From: Brachypodium distachyon
Taxonomy: Eukaryota > Streptophyta > Magnoliopsida > Poales > Poaceae
DNA: 64,000 nt
Assembly (NCBI RefSeq): GCF_000005505.3
Contig: NC_016132.3
Span: 10,354,001 to 10,418,000 of the forward strand
Reading direction: 5' to 3'
Positions 45,665-56,069 of the stretch are shown here, piece after piece. The position numbers and the translations under genes are program-made. Numbering within the stretch: position 1 is the stretch's first letter; every line of letters begins with the position of its first letter. Under the pieces are notes generated by a model. It was not told where the DNA came from. It saw only the letters and a list, made by a program, of their open reading frames with translations, and did not search any database.

Positions 45665-46743
45665 GTGCAGCTCATTGCCAAGATTGCGTGATGCGAGCCC
45701 TGGCAGTGGTCTTCTTCTCCAATCAGATTCTCGACCGTACGATAGCGAACTGGTGTGTCGCTATGAGCAGCATCGAGTCGATCATCATCATTTGCTGGTG
45801 GCGTGACAAATTCTGGAGTTGCTGAAGCTGGTGCACTGGTTGTAGTTGCTGCTGGATCAGATGGAGACGACGGTGTTATGGTGGCTGAGGCACTTGGAGT
45901 CCCATGGCTCAATGATGCAGTTCTGTCCTCTCCTGGACAGGACACCTGGCTAGGCGCCCTCACGGTGCCACGACATATATATTGTATGTCGAAGCTGCTG
46001 CCAGAGTTGCTACCGTTCGCTTCCCAATCCCAGCCACGTTCTTCATCGAAGATGACGTCGCGCGCTATGCGAACGCGCCTCGTCAGAGGGTCCAGCAGCC
46101 GGTACGCCTTTACTCCTTCCTCATAGCCAATGAAAACAGCGGGAGAGCTGCGGTCATCGAGCTTGCGCAGGTTCCCCTGTTCCTTGACATATGCCAAGCA
46201 CCCAAAGGTGTGAAGGTAGTGGACCGCTAGCTTGCGACCATGCCACGCCTCGTAAGGCGTCTTCCCGGTAAGGGCTTTGGTGGGAGCTCGGTTGAGCAAG
46301 AAGACAACAGTGCTCACCGCCTCCCCCCAAAATTCAGTTGGCATGCCTCTCTGTTTCAGCAGAGCGCGTGCCATTGCTACCACCGTTTGGTTCCGCCGCT
46401 CGACAACTCCATTTTGCTGCGGGGAGTACGGTGCGGAGAAGTGGCGCTGGATTCCTTCATCAGCACAATAGGCAGCAAATTCTGTTGAAGTGAACTCACC
46501 GCCGTTGTCCGTGCGGAACACATGCAGTTTGCGTCCACTCTGAACTTCAGCCGCTGCCTTAATTCTTTTGATGGCATCAGGAGCGTTGTTCTTGGCTGCT
46601 AGGAGCATCACCCACATGTAACGAGTGGCGTCGTCCACCAACAACAAGAAGTATTTCCGGCCTCCTGGTGTTGCCGGCGTAACAGGACCACAGAGGTCGC
46701 CGTGGACGAGCTCAAGTGGCTCCTGTGCCCGGTATTTTGCTTG
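45665..46743 (-). pseudogene. Copia integrase (middle of the polyprotein)
   Basis: The frame downstream of the stop at 46744 carries the integrase core: YFLLLVDDATRYMWVMLL, FRTDNGGEFTSTEFAAYC and the glutamate in PQQNGVVERRNQTVV, then the GKTPYEAWHGRKLAV tail. It drifts into an unrelated frame near 45700 by a frameshift before reverse transcriptase. In working relatives it inserts the cDNA. Confidence 0.92.
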
Positions 46744-48531
46744 CTAAGGGAATGGGCTCCGGCAATGCTTGGTGATGACACACGTGTCACATAGCTGCTC
46801 CACATGCTCCAGCTGTGGCAGCCCACGTGCCATGGTGAGGCGTCCCATCTTCTCCAAGGCATCGAAGTTGAGATGCCCAAAACGCTCATGCCAGCGCCAA
46901 GTAGCATCGCCGTGGCGGGCAGAGAGACAGATTGGCTGAGCAATCTCAAGATGGAGTTTGTAGAGGCGATTCCGGCCGCGCCTTACGCAAGCAAGGGGTC
47001 GACCTTGCTGATCCCATATGCGCAGCACACCTCTCCTGATCAGCACGCACGCGTCGCTCTCGTCGAGCTGACCGATGCTGATGATCAAGTTCCTCAAGCG
47101 AGGGATGTAGTAGACATCGTTGAGGGCCTTGTGTTCGCCGTTCCTGCCAGCGAAGATGACAATGCCAATGCCCTTGATTTCGACGACCGAGCCATCGCCA
47201 AATTTGACGGTGCCGGTGACCGTTTGGTCAAGTTCAGCAAAGGCGTCGCTGTGGCCCGTCATGTGATTTGTGGCGCCGGTGTCAAGGTACCAGCCCTTGA
47301 TTCGCTCCTCATAACTGCTTGTCCCAAGGAAGACTTTTGCCTTCGGCTCGTCGATGTGAAGAGGCACATGCTCTGGAACTGCAGCACTACTGTTCTGCAC
47401 TGGAGCTGGAGCTGCAGCAATGGTGTCCTGCACCAGGGCTGGAGTTGCAGCAGTGCTGTCCTGCACCTTTGTAGCTGGGGCTAGAGTAATGCTCTTCTGC
47501 TCAACTTTGGCTGGGGCTGGAGTGGTGCAGACCTGCGCCATGAGGAGAGCTGGCTCCTCATCATCTTCCTCAGCTTGGGCCAAGAAAGCCTTGTTTCTCC
47601 AGGGCTGCCTGCAGTCCCTAGCCCAATGGCCGCTGCGCCCGCAATTGAGGCATTTGTTATTGCGGGGGCCGTCCTTAGGGGCTGCCTGCTCCTCGCTGCC
47701 TTCTCCACCCTTACGTGGTGGAGGTCGTCGTCGCCGCTGTGTGCTGCTATGCACGGACCTGGAGGAGCTGCCACCTTGGCGCTCCTTCATCTTCTCCCGC
47801 CACTGCTCCTCGGTGAGAAGGAGCTTGCCCTGCTCACGTGACGGTTCCGGCGGCTCGAGACGGTCTTCCGCAGCCTTCAGCCGACCCGTGACATCCTCCA
47901 ACGACAATTCGGAGATGTCAAGAAGTGTCTCGATCGAAAGGGCGAGCTGCGAGAACCTTGGTGGCACAACTCGCAAGAATTTCTCGACGACCTGAGATTC
48001 GTCGATTGGTTCTCCGAGCGTGGCAAGGCTTGTGACGAGGTTGCTGAGGCGCAGCACGAAGTCATCGACTTTCTCCCCGTCACGGAACGAGATCGTCTCA
48101 AACTCCCTCCTCAGCTGCTGCGCCTTGCCCTTCCGCATGCGGTCAGTACCGACACGCATGGTTCGGACCGCCTCCCACGCCTCCTTCGCTGTCCTCTTGA
48201 CAGTCAAGCTGGCCATCATTTCTGGTGGCACCGCGTGCAAGATGGCCTGCAGCGCCATTTGATCTTCCTGGAAGTCGTCGGCACCAAACTCGATTGCCTC
48301 CCAAAGGCCGCGAGCCTGCAGCATCACCTTCATGAGAAGGCTCCATTCGGCATAGTTCGTCCGCGTCAGCATTGGGTACTTGCCACCACCGACGTCCTTC
48401 ATGACACGCTCGATGACGACCTCACGCCTTCCAGCCTCGCGGTGGCGTGGTCGTCTTAGCGGCGGTGAAGGGGAACGGTGCCGTGGCTGGCGAAGCGGAC
48501 TGCCGGCTACGTCTTGAGCTGGAGCAGACAT
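46744..48531 (-). pseudogene. Copia gag, protease and integrase zinc-binding region
   Basis: 595 residues from MSAPAQDVAGSPL. Gag (UBN2-type, about residues 50-240: TNYAEWSLLMKVMLQARGLW), the CCHC knuckle CLNCGRSGHWARDC, the aspartic protease motif WYLDTGATNHMTG, then the pre-integrase GAG-pre domain WHERFGHLNFDAL and CDTCVITKHCRSPFP. The frame ends at a TAG (46744-46746) in the middle of conserved sequence that continues in the same frame, so this is a nonsense mutation. Confidence 0.93.
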
Positions 48532-48555
48532 CTCTCTCAGGATCCTCTTAACAGG

Positions 48556-48567
48556 GCTCTGATACCA
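48556..48567 (-). other. Copia primer-binding site, initiator tRNA-Met type
   Basis: The minus strand reads TGGTATCAGAGC, the standard plant initiator-Met primer site. It lies two bases inside 48570, which supports the 5' LTR extending to 48570 and not only to 48611. Confidence 0.93.
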
Positions 48568-48569
48568 AC

Positions 48570-48908
48570 TGTTAGAAGTTCTTCGCTGTTAGAAGATCTT
48601 TCACCTCACGTGCACAGGCTAGGTTTCTAGGTGGTTTATTTGTGCTGCATAAGCTTCAGTCTTTGTATTGCATACTGCTATATATATAGGGGTACAAGGT
48701 GGCTGACCACTAGTTCTAGAAGGGTCTACAAGCTACTACAGGTTACTACGTAAGCTAGACATGCAAGCACAGGTTCTAGAAGAACCTACAAGCTGCTACA
48801 GTTTACTGCATTAATACTTATTCAAGCACTAGTTCTAGAAGAGTCTACAAAACCCTACAAGCTTCTACGGGTTGTTGCCTTAATTCCTAAGCAAGGATTA
48901 CTCTCACA
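48570..48908 (-). repeat. Copia LTR (right; 5' LTR)
   Basis: TGTTAGAAG at 48570 and CTCTCACA at 48908 give TG...CA ends and 339 bp. Within it 48611-48908 matches the left LTR. Confidence 0.85.
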
Positions 48909-49114
48909 TGTTGGTCGATTTTCAGCCCAGTTTGTTGTACATGGAGATTTTGAGACGAACTATAGGCCATGAATTGGGTGGGATTGTTCCTTAGTTAATG
49001 ATGACTGATCTATCTGATTCAATGTTGTTATTTAAGATTTAGGCATTGTTGAAAGCGTTTTCTTGGGCTTGTAGAAGACATTTTAGGCACACTGTTTAAA
49101 TGTGTTGAGTGGTA

Positions 49115-50790
49115 AATAATGGGGCAATGTCCTGCCATGCGTGGATTCATATTAATAAATAATGACAGTCTTATAAGAATCATCTCTTGTTCTCTTTCAT
49201 CTTTTAGGTCATTCAGGTCATAACAATCCCGAGGAAAGTCCAAGAACGAACAACCATGAAGTACCGTCAAAGGTTTGTACCTTTTTTTGTTCCTTCTGAT
49301 TTAACCACCGAGGGTGTCCTTGGAACACAAAAAGCTATCGTATGCTAATAAGGCAACTGCATAATTAAGGACCCTTAAAAGCTGGATAATTTTAAGATGA
49401 TATTGTAATTCTTGTTGAGAACATACATTCAAATTGTAAATCTTCCAGTCCTAAATTGTTTATAATCTAGACTGCTTCTGTTTTTTTAGATGCAGAATTT
49501 CAAAGTTGAAGAGAGTGAGGATGGGAAAGTACGTGGACAAGCAGCACACCTGCGCCAGCAAGGACAAGGAAGGTAAGCAATCACAGATGCCTACTCTCTC
49601 CACTTCTCCTTCGTGGCGTTTGCCATGGCGATTTGTTTGATAATGACTTTTGGATTCAAATTTTGTTCTCCTGTTATAGGTTGGCTTTTGATTTGTTCTG
49701 TCATGCAGTGGTTACTTTTTAGCCGATCCGGGGTTTAGTCTTCATGTCACACACAGTATGTTGTTTGGCTATTTTCTCAAACCTGGAGGCTGGTGTTTGT
49801 CCCTTAGAGTCTAGTGTTGCCTTCGTTGTTTTGCGATTGTTGTCATGCAGTGGTTACGTTTTAGCGTTCTTAAGCGCCATGTCATAGTGTGGTTTGGGCC
49901 TTACAGGTTTTGCAATTAGAAGAAATTGTTTGTAACATGTTGTGATGAAAAATCTGTGGCCATGTAATGCCATGTGTGGATTCATATTACTAAAATAATG
50001 ACTCATCAGTTATAAGAATCATCTCTTGTTCTCTTTCATCTTTTTAGGCCATTCAAGTCATCACCATCCCGATGGAAGTCCAAGAATGAGCGAGCATGAA
50101 GTAGCGTCAAAGGTTTGTACCTTTTTTTGTTCCTTCTGATTTAACCACCGAGGGTCTCCTTGGAACACATGAGTGAAAAAGCTAGCGTATGCTGATAAGG
50201 CAACTGCAAAATTAAGTACTACTATTAAACGCGGGATAATTTTAACATGATATTGTAATTCTTCTTGAGAACATACATTCAAATGAAAGATCTTCCAATC
50301 CTAAATTGTTTATCCACTTGTTTATCATCTGGAGTGCTTCTGTTTTTTTAGAAACAGGGTGAAGAGATTCAGAAGGATGAGCTGCTGGAGGAGCAGGTCA
50401 TCTTTGCCAACCAAGTCGAGCGAAGTAAGCAAATACAGATGCCCACTCTCCACTTCTTGGCATTTGCTGTGGCGATTGTTTGATAATGACTTTGGGATTC
50501 AGGTTTTGTTCTCGTGATATATGTTGGCTTGCGACTTGTTATGTCCTGCTGTGGTTAAGTTTGAGCCGGTCAGGAGTTTAGTCTTCATGTCACAGACAGT
50601 TTGCTGGTTGGCTATTTGATCGACCCTGAGGCTGGTGATTTATTGCTTAGGGTCGTGTCGCATTCATTGGTTCGCTATTGATGTCATGATGTGGTTATGT
50701 CTGATCGTTAGTCTGGTTTGACTGTCTAGAGGTTACAGGTTGTGCAATTAGATCAAGTTGCTTGTAAGATGTTGTGATGAAAAATCTGCA
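49115..50790 (+). repeat. Tandem duplication of an about 840-bp exon-intron block in the MAP65-like gene
   Basis: Unit 1 (about 49115-49957) and unit 2 (about 49958-50790) share long intron stretches: CATCTCTTGTTCTCTTTCATC, GTTTGTACCTTTTTTTGTTCC, GATTTAACCACCGAGGGT and GTGATGAAAAATCTG all recur in order. Each unit contains one 65-nt exon (11 differences by eye) and one downstream exon (83 nt versus 73 nt, hardly alignable). A remnant of a further copy flanks the array (49060-49115 and 50905-50960). Confidence 0.88.
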
Positions 50791-51847
50791 TATATGTTTA
50801 TCAAGTTTTTGGACACGAGTGTTGTTTGGTTACATCCATTGACTCATTCTTGTCACATAAATAATTTCTTAATCACAGATCAGTTGATCTAAACTTTTTA
50901 TGCAAAGTTTTCTTGGGCCCGTGAAAGACATTTTGTCACACTTTTTAAATCTGTCGAGTGGAATAAATCTGTCTAATTCTATATCACGTTGCAGGACTTA
51001 ATAGGTTTAAGCAACTTTGTGATGTCGTTGGTACGAACTACAATGAGCAGTTGAATCTTATAGGGCTGAAAAGTGGGAGCTGCATGGACCCGGTCGGTTT
51101 GGAAGTATTGAAGAGCCAAATCAAGATTCTCCGACGGACAAAGAAAAAGAAGTTTGAAGAGGTAATTTCAATTTGTTATGTACAAGCTATATCACCAGCA
51201 GCCATAGACCTTGCTCTTAAATGATTGATCCTGTTATCTATCCTTTTGCAGCTAAAAGTTGTGAGCAAACAACTCCAAGAAACATGGGCTGAAGATGATA
51301 CTCCTTGCAAACAGATCCTGAAGTTCCGGCAAATATTCGAAATACTTGATGCTCGGAAGGCAAATCAGGTTACCGATCCAAATCTCCTGTCTGAAAAGTT
51401 TATCTGTGGTGCAAAGAAGGAAGTCCTGAGGATAAATGAAGCGAGGTTTAGAAGAAGTTGCAAGGAGCTCAAGACATTAGTATAGGAGACTCACCTCACA
51501 TCTACTGATGTTCCTTTCAGCATCCTGACAGAGAGTAAGTGGACGTTCACATATGATTGTTTTCTAGCATTGTATCTTGCTTGTTGTGAACGTAAAGTCA
51601 AGGCCAAGACAATCTTCCACTTAAACTACCTGTTGTTCTAATTTTGTCTGCATCGATTGTGCAGTAAACTTTGAAACGCTCACTGAAGATATCAAAAGTG
51701 TTGAATCTTGGATCATCAAAACCAAGGAACAGGTCAATCTAAGGAGATGGATGATTGTACGGATTGACATTTTGAAGGATGCTATCAAAAGTTCAATGCA
51801 GATTGAAAGATTGAATGGTAATATTTTTTCTGAGTTTGTATATGTTT

Positions 51848-52620
51848 TTTAGATAATTAGGGACCCTTCCCCCGCTCTATTTTATTAAATGAAACCAAAC
51901 AACTGTCACCAGGTCTCAGCGCCTGAAGCTCACAAAAACAGTCCACCCAAAGCGAAAAGAAGAAGAAACTAAATCTGGACATAACGAAACAAAATCTGCA
52001 ACCATCTACCACCTCCAGGTGCTTCTTGTCCTCGCCGCAGATTACAGATTACATCCCGCAACAGCTAGTAGCTTCACCTCCTCATCACTTCCCCAGCCCC
52101 CCCCCCCCCACCAGGGGGCTCTCAGCTCCTGGGCAATCCAGCAGATATAGGTTCCCAGAGTTGCCTGCGCCTCCATAGGCAATAGTTTTGCCCAATCCTT
52201 CAGATTCCCAGATTCCTTAGGATTCCCCCAAGACCTGATTCATATTCAACCATAAGGCATTGTTAAAGATCAGGTCATTTCTGCATTTCCACAATCCCCA
52301 CAGAATTGCAGTAGTAACAACATTTAGCACTATTCATGCTTTTCCTTGCAACCAACACTCAAGCCCAGTAACTAACTCTAACTGGCGCAAGATGTTTCTA
52401 GCTACAACATACGCAAACATGACGTGCTGTACAGTTTCATTCTCCCTGCAGAAGGCACAATCCTTAGGTTTTTTCATATTCCTTTTCAAAAGATTGCCAC
52501 GTGTCATAATTTTGTTTTGAGCCAGCAGCCACAAGAAGATGTGCAATCTAGGTGGCACCTTCAGTTTCCACATGACTGGTAAAAAGATGGATGTCACGCC
52601 TCGAAAATTGACAATCTTAT
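51848..52620 (-). mobile_element. LINE 3' fragment with reverse-transcriptase zinc-binding domain
   Basis: The minus strand 52597-52334 encodes the zf-RVT domain of plant LINEs: WKLKVPPRLHIFLWLLAQNK, CAFCRENETVQHVMF. The following sequence towards 51848 fits the LINE C-terminus and 3' UTR. It truncates the MAP65-like gene right after its exon at 51665-51819. No full reverse transcriptase is present. Confidence 0.75.
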
Positions 52621-52987
52621 ATAGTGAACTGGAAGAGTGATTGCTATTCTATCTCTTCCACACCTAGAGGAATTAACTCATTCTTGTGATAGTTGATCCT
52701 CATCCCAGATATCTGTTCAAAGCATGTTAAAATTCATTTCAGATTAATACTAGTTCTCTTCTCAGCTTTAATGAAAAGAAGGGTATGATGTGCATACTGC
52801 GGACTGATAATCCTTTTCACTTAGGTTCAGGGCAAAGGCCACTAATGAGACCAATCTCTCCTAGAGAGCACATCAATCCCCGGCCGCAAACCTTTGCCGT
52901 GAGGAAGAGATGTGTACCCTGGCCAGTCAACTACCAGCCTAGCCTAGACAACCCGAGAGCTTCATTAGCCTAATAGCCTGGGCTAGA

Positions 52988-53760
52988 AAACGGATCGGAT
53001 TCGGACGGATAATGTCCGTACCATATCCGTATCCATATTTTTTAGGGATCCGGAAACGGTTCGGATGCGGATTCGGATGCGGAAACGAATACGGAATGTA
53101 CCGGAATTTGTCGGAAACGGATGTAGTACGGTACCGGATCGGTACCGGCCGGAAATGAATATTTTTTGTCGGATAATGCGTGAATAGAAGTAATAACCAT
53201 TAACCACAACAGCTGAGCACAAACATTCAAATGCAATACTTCACAATATACACACGCCGGAGATTCACGTATGTGGCACGCATGCCTTAGCTAGTTGACA
53301 ACATGCAATAGATATCGTGCATGTACATCAGCACATATAAGTGAACAGTCCAACAGTTCAACAATTAACAAGATTAAACTTCAACAACTATTGGTTTTTT
53401 TTCTGGTACCAGAGGTGCCAGGAGCAGCGTCTCTGGGAGAGAACGAGAGACCAAGAGAGTTTCGTCGCTGTCTACGTTAGGGCTTATTAACTTTGTATAT
53501 GGGCCTTAGGCCTTAGCTCATTAGCAGTAAATTTTGGCTAAAAACGGATAATATCTGAATTTTTACTGCCGGATAATCCGATCTGAAATCCGGATAATCC
53601 GTTATCCGACGAATTATGCTCTTACCGTATCCGGTACCGTATCCGAATAAAATATCCGATATCAGAATCTGTATCCGACCGGATAGACATTTCTCTTTCC
53701 ATATCCTATACTGTCGGATCCGGATCCGGATTTAGCCGGATAATATCCAATCCGGTTTCA
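52988..53760. mobile_element. Non-autonomous DNA transposon with CGGATA subterminal repeats (hAT-like)
   Basis: The ends AAAACGGATCGGATTCGGAC and TAATATCCAATCCGGTTT are inverted-repeat-like. Both sides carry many copies of CGGATA / TATCCG (at least 15 by eye), the subterminal motif clusters of grass hAT-like elements. The centre is unrelated AT-rich sequence. Confidence 0.65.
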
Positions 53761-53843
53761 CGCATTATTCGTGTTAACTGTGGTGACGTTGTTTCTCTAC
53801 GTTCATTTTTTCTAGATAGATACACCTTGGCGGGTGTATCATA

Positions 53844-54063
53844 TATTCCTCCATCTCATAATATGAGGCACGCGCGATATTCATAGATCATCAATTTGAT
53901 TAATTAGATATGTATTTTTCTTAACAAAAAGTACATTATTAGATTCGTTATCAAAAGAATTTTGTAATGATATAATTCTTAAATTATTTAATTTCTATTT
54001 AGTTAGTTAAATTGATGATCTAGAAATGTGTGCGCGCCTCAATATTATGGGACGGAGGGAGTA
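53844..54063. mobile_element. Long Stowaway-type MITE
   Basis: TATTCCTCCATCTCATAATATGAG ... AATATTATGGGACGGAGGGAGTA, with long internal inverted repeats (ATAGATCATCAATTTGATTAA / TTAGTTAAATTGATGATCTA). About 220 bp. Confidence 0.85.
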
Positions 54064-54587
54064 TTGAAGAAGCAGGGATGCAATTACAGCCCGTAGGCGC
54101 AAATTACACAATTAATCAATCAAAGTCCACTGTGAGTCTGCCACACTAAAAACACAAAACAATGATCTTTAAATTTAAAGCCCAGCTTGTCGTCACGCCC
54201 ATCCTTCCTGCGCAATGCACTGAAGTAAGAATCTCACATGACCCACTGGTTGGGGCCAACCACGACCGAGGCGAGCACCGGCCGTGCCGTCGAGGCGGGA
54301 ACCGGAGTAAGCTGCGCACCACGGGAAGAAGACGCCTCCCCACAAACCACTGTGCCGAAGGAACACGCAGATCTGGACACATCGGAGGAGAGAGGGCTCA
54401 GGTCTACCTGGCCGGGGAAACCACTCAATGAGGGCGACTCCATGGGGAACGAAGACAAGGGAAGGTGGTCGTCGACGAGAGAGGTGGACGCCGACGCCGG
54501 AGGGGCGGCGGCGAGGAAACCCTGGTCACCTACGCGGTCGCGTCCGCCGGGAAATCAAAGATTGGTGAGATGTTTCTCCTTGCTCAG

Positions 54588-54690
54588 GGGATCGGCAAAT
54601 CGGTGGGCGACTGGCACTTTGGCTGGGCTCAAGTGAAGGCGATCGACTTCCCCTACCCTTGCGACAACATAATGCCATCACGACATATGA
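54588..54690 (+). pseudogene. Orphan last exon of a pectin acetylesterase gene
   Basis: After an acceptor-like CTTGCTCAG the frame reads GIGKSVGDWHFGWAQVKAID and FPYPCDN, matching the last exon of the gene at 36393 ([27 protein letters not shown]). A conserved Cys is changed to Phe, and the homologous stop is out of frame. No other exons are recognised in the 1.8 kb between this and the LINE fragment. Confidence 0.8.
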
Positions 54691-56058
54691 GAACCAACAA
54701 CTCATCTTATGAAAGGAACAATATACAGAAACTATTAATAGTTACATGTACTTTTCTGTAATCTTGATCCCTAGGTGACAAATATACATGTTGATCTACA
54801 TGGAACAGATCAAGGCAGCTGAAAATAGTCAATGTGCCACCAGATGAAAGTTCAAATTTGGAATTCCAGCTGCTCAAACACATCCTGCAAAACCTTACTG
54901 AAGCCAAGTAATTACAACCGATGAGATCTAATTACACTATACAATACTATGGTTCAGGAAATGCGAGCCCTTGCGATTAACCACTACATTATCCGAGTCT
55001 TATATGCCCTGCTGTTTTCCCACACTGTCAACAATCGTGTACAGTAAAGATAACCTATAAACACTTGGACTGGCACTGCAACCAATCCACAGCTACAAGG
55101 AGGAGCAAAAGAATAATTTCAGCTGTCTGGACAAATTTGAATGAATAATCACAGCAAACTCAGGATGCAGCTTGAGCTGCACCAAGTTTGTTAGCACCCA
55201 TCTCTACCTTCGTTTTTGGATCTTCCTTTCAAGAATTTTCCTCGTTTTGCTTCTTCACCACAGGTTTGAACTGTTCAAAAGCAAAGGATGGGATGATTAT
55301 ATATTTGGGCTGAAAGAAACACAATAAAAAGCGAATATTGATGATTCAAGTGCTAGGCAGATCAACTATGAAAACTAGATGACATATGATCATTGCCTTT
55401 TGCAAAGGAGAAAATGGACCACAATCCAAGGCAAGGGATGCACAGTTATTCAAAGTGCGAGAAACCCATTATCTACATGCCTAATTGGTTACAAAGTTCA
55501 AACTAGTCTACTCAAAGCAGTGCAGGCAACCTTAATTGGTTCCAAATTCAAACTAGTCCATGTAACACCACTAGTGGCAAGCTGAGTTTCATTCCAAATT
55601 GTATACGCTGCACAGGGTGGATCATGAGTTGATTAAACCAAGAAAAAGCTATCTGATCAGGTTGTATTTGCATCACTCATAAAAAATTCTTTCGAATGTC
55701 AGTTGAAGGTAACAAAGTGATAAAATAATGTACTGTAACCTCTTTAAGAAAATAAAGGAAGGGGTTTACTTTCTGCCATTAGGGGTGGAGAAACCTGATA
55801 TACAGAATAAATTACATTTCTTCGAATTTGAGCCATCATATCCAAGAAAAGATTGCATCCCTCAAGTTTATGGCACTATTCAATAAGGGCCCCTTAATCC
55901 AACAGCTTGTTGCACAAACTTTAATGCTTTTTAATGCTTGCAAGTGTTCTTTCCAGAGGTTATCAATATTACTCAGAATTAGGAACCGCAGCTAGTTTCT
56001 CCACAATTTCCTGCCATATAAACAGATAAGTTAGCAAATATGAAATAAGCTTTTGCCA
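54691..56058. other. Intergenic
   Basis: AT-rich. Two short minus-strand stretches look exon-like (around 55272-55220, FKPVVKKQNEENS-stop after GAACAG, and around 56012-55970, EIVEKLAAVPNSE-stop after GGCAG). They are not recognised as a known protein and are too short to call. Confidence 0.4.
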
Positions 56059-56069
56059 AAGTTCCTGAT
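56059..56069. repeat. Target-site duplication AAGTTCCTGAT (left)
   Basis: The identical 11-mer at 57157-57167 follows an A-rich tail, the signature of target-primed retroposition. Confidence 0.85.

Larger units (their letters stand above)
43791..48908 (-). mobile_element. Ty1/copia LTR retrotransposon in intron 1 of the MAP65-like gene
   Basis: A minus-strand element with LTRs at 43791-44086 and 48570/48611-48908. Integrase precedes reverse transcriptase, the copia order. The shared 296-bp LTR part differs by only five substitutions and one 2-bp indel by eye (about 98% identical), so the insertion is much younger than the gypsy one. The polyprotein is nearly intact, with one nonsense codon (46744) and one frameshift (about 45.65-45.7 kb). 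The possible target duplication is TGTTG (43768-43772 and 48909-48913). Confidence 0.92.
43021..51819 (+). pseudogene. MAP65-like gene with duplicated internal exons and a premature stop
   Basis: Phase-consistent exons: 43021-43266, 49208-49272, 49490-49572, 50048-50112, 50352-50424, 50995-51161, then 51252 onward with an in-frame TAG at 51483-51485. Coding-like sequence continues after the stop (ETHLTSTDVPFSILTE, donor GTAAGT near 51535) and in a further exon at about 51665-51819 (NFETLTEDIKSVESWIIKTK...) before a LINE fragment. The N-terminus is basic and disordered. The C-terminal part (RFKQLCDVVG, KKKFEELKVVSKQLQETWAE, DDTPCKQILKFRQI, KKEVLRINEARF) resembles the coiled-coil/spectrin-like core of MAP65/PRC1/ASE1 microtubule bundlers; this is remote pattern recognition, not a proven hit. 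Intron 1 contains an antisense copia element. If translated as is, 246 nt of exon 1 plus later exons give a protein truncated before the microtubule-binding tail. Confidence 0.5.

Noticed and set aside
54238..54636. 132-codon plus frame overlapping the orphan esterase exon
   Set aside because: Its 3' half is the esterase exon in the wrong frame; the 5' half is unrecognised.
55220..56012. Exon-like minus-strand stretches (FKPVVKKQNEENS; EIVEKLAAVPNSE)
   Set aside because: Each is short, both end in stops, and no larger gene could be assembled from them.
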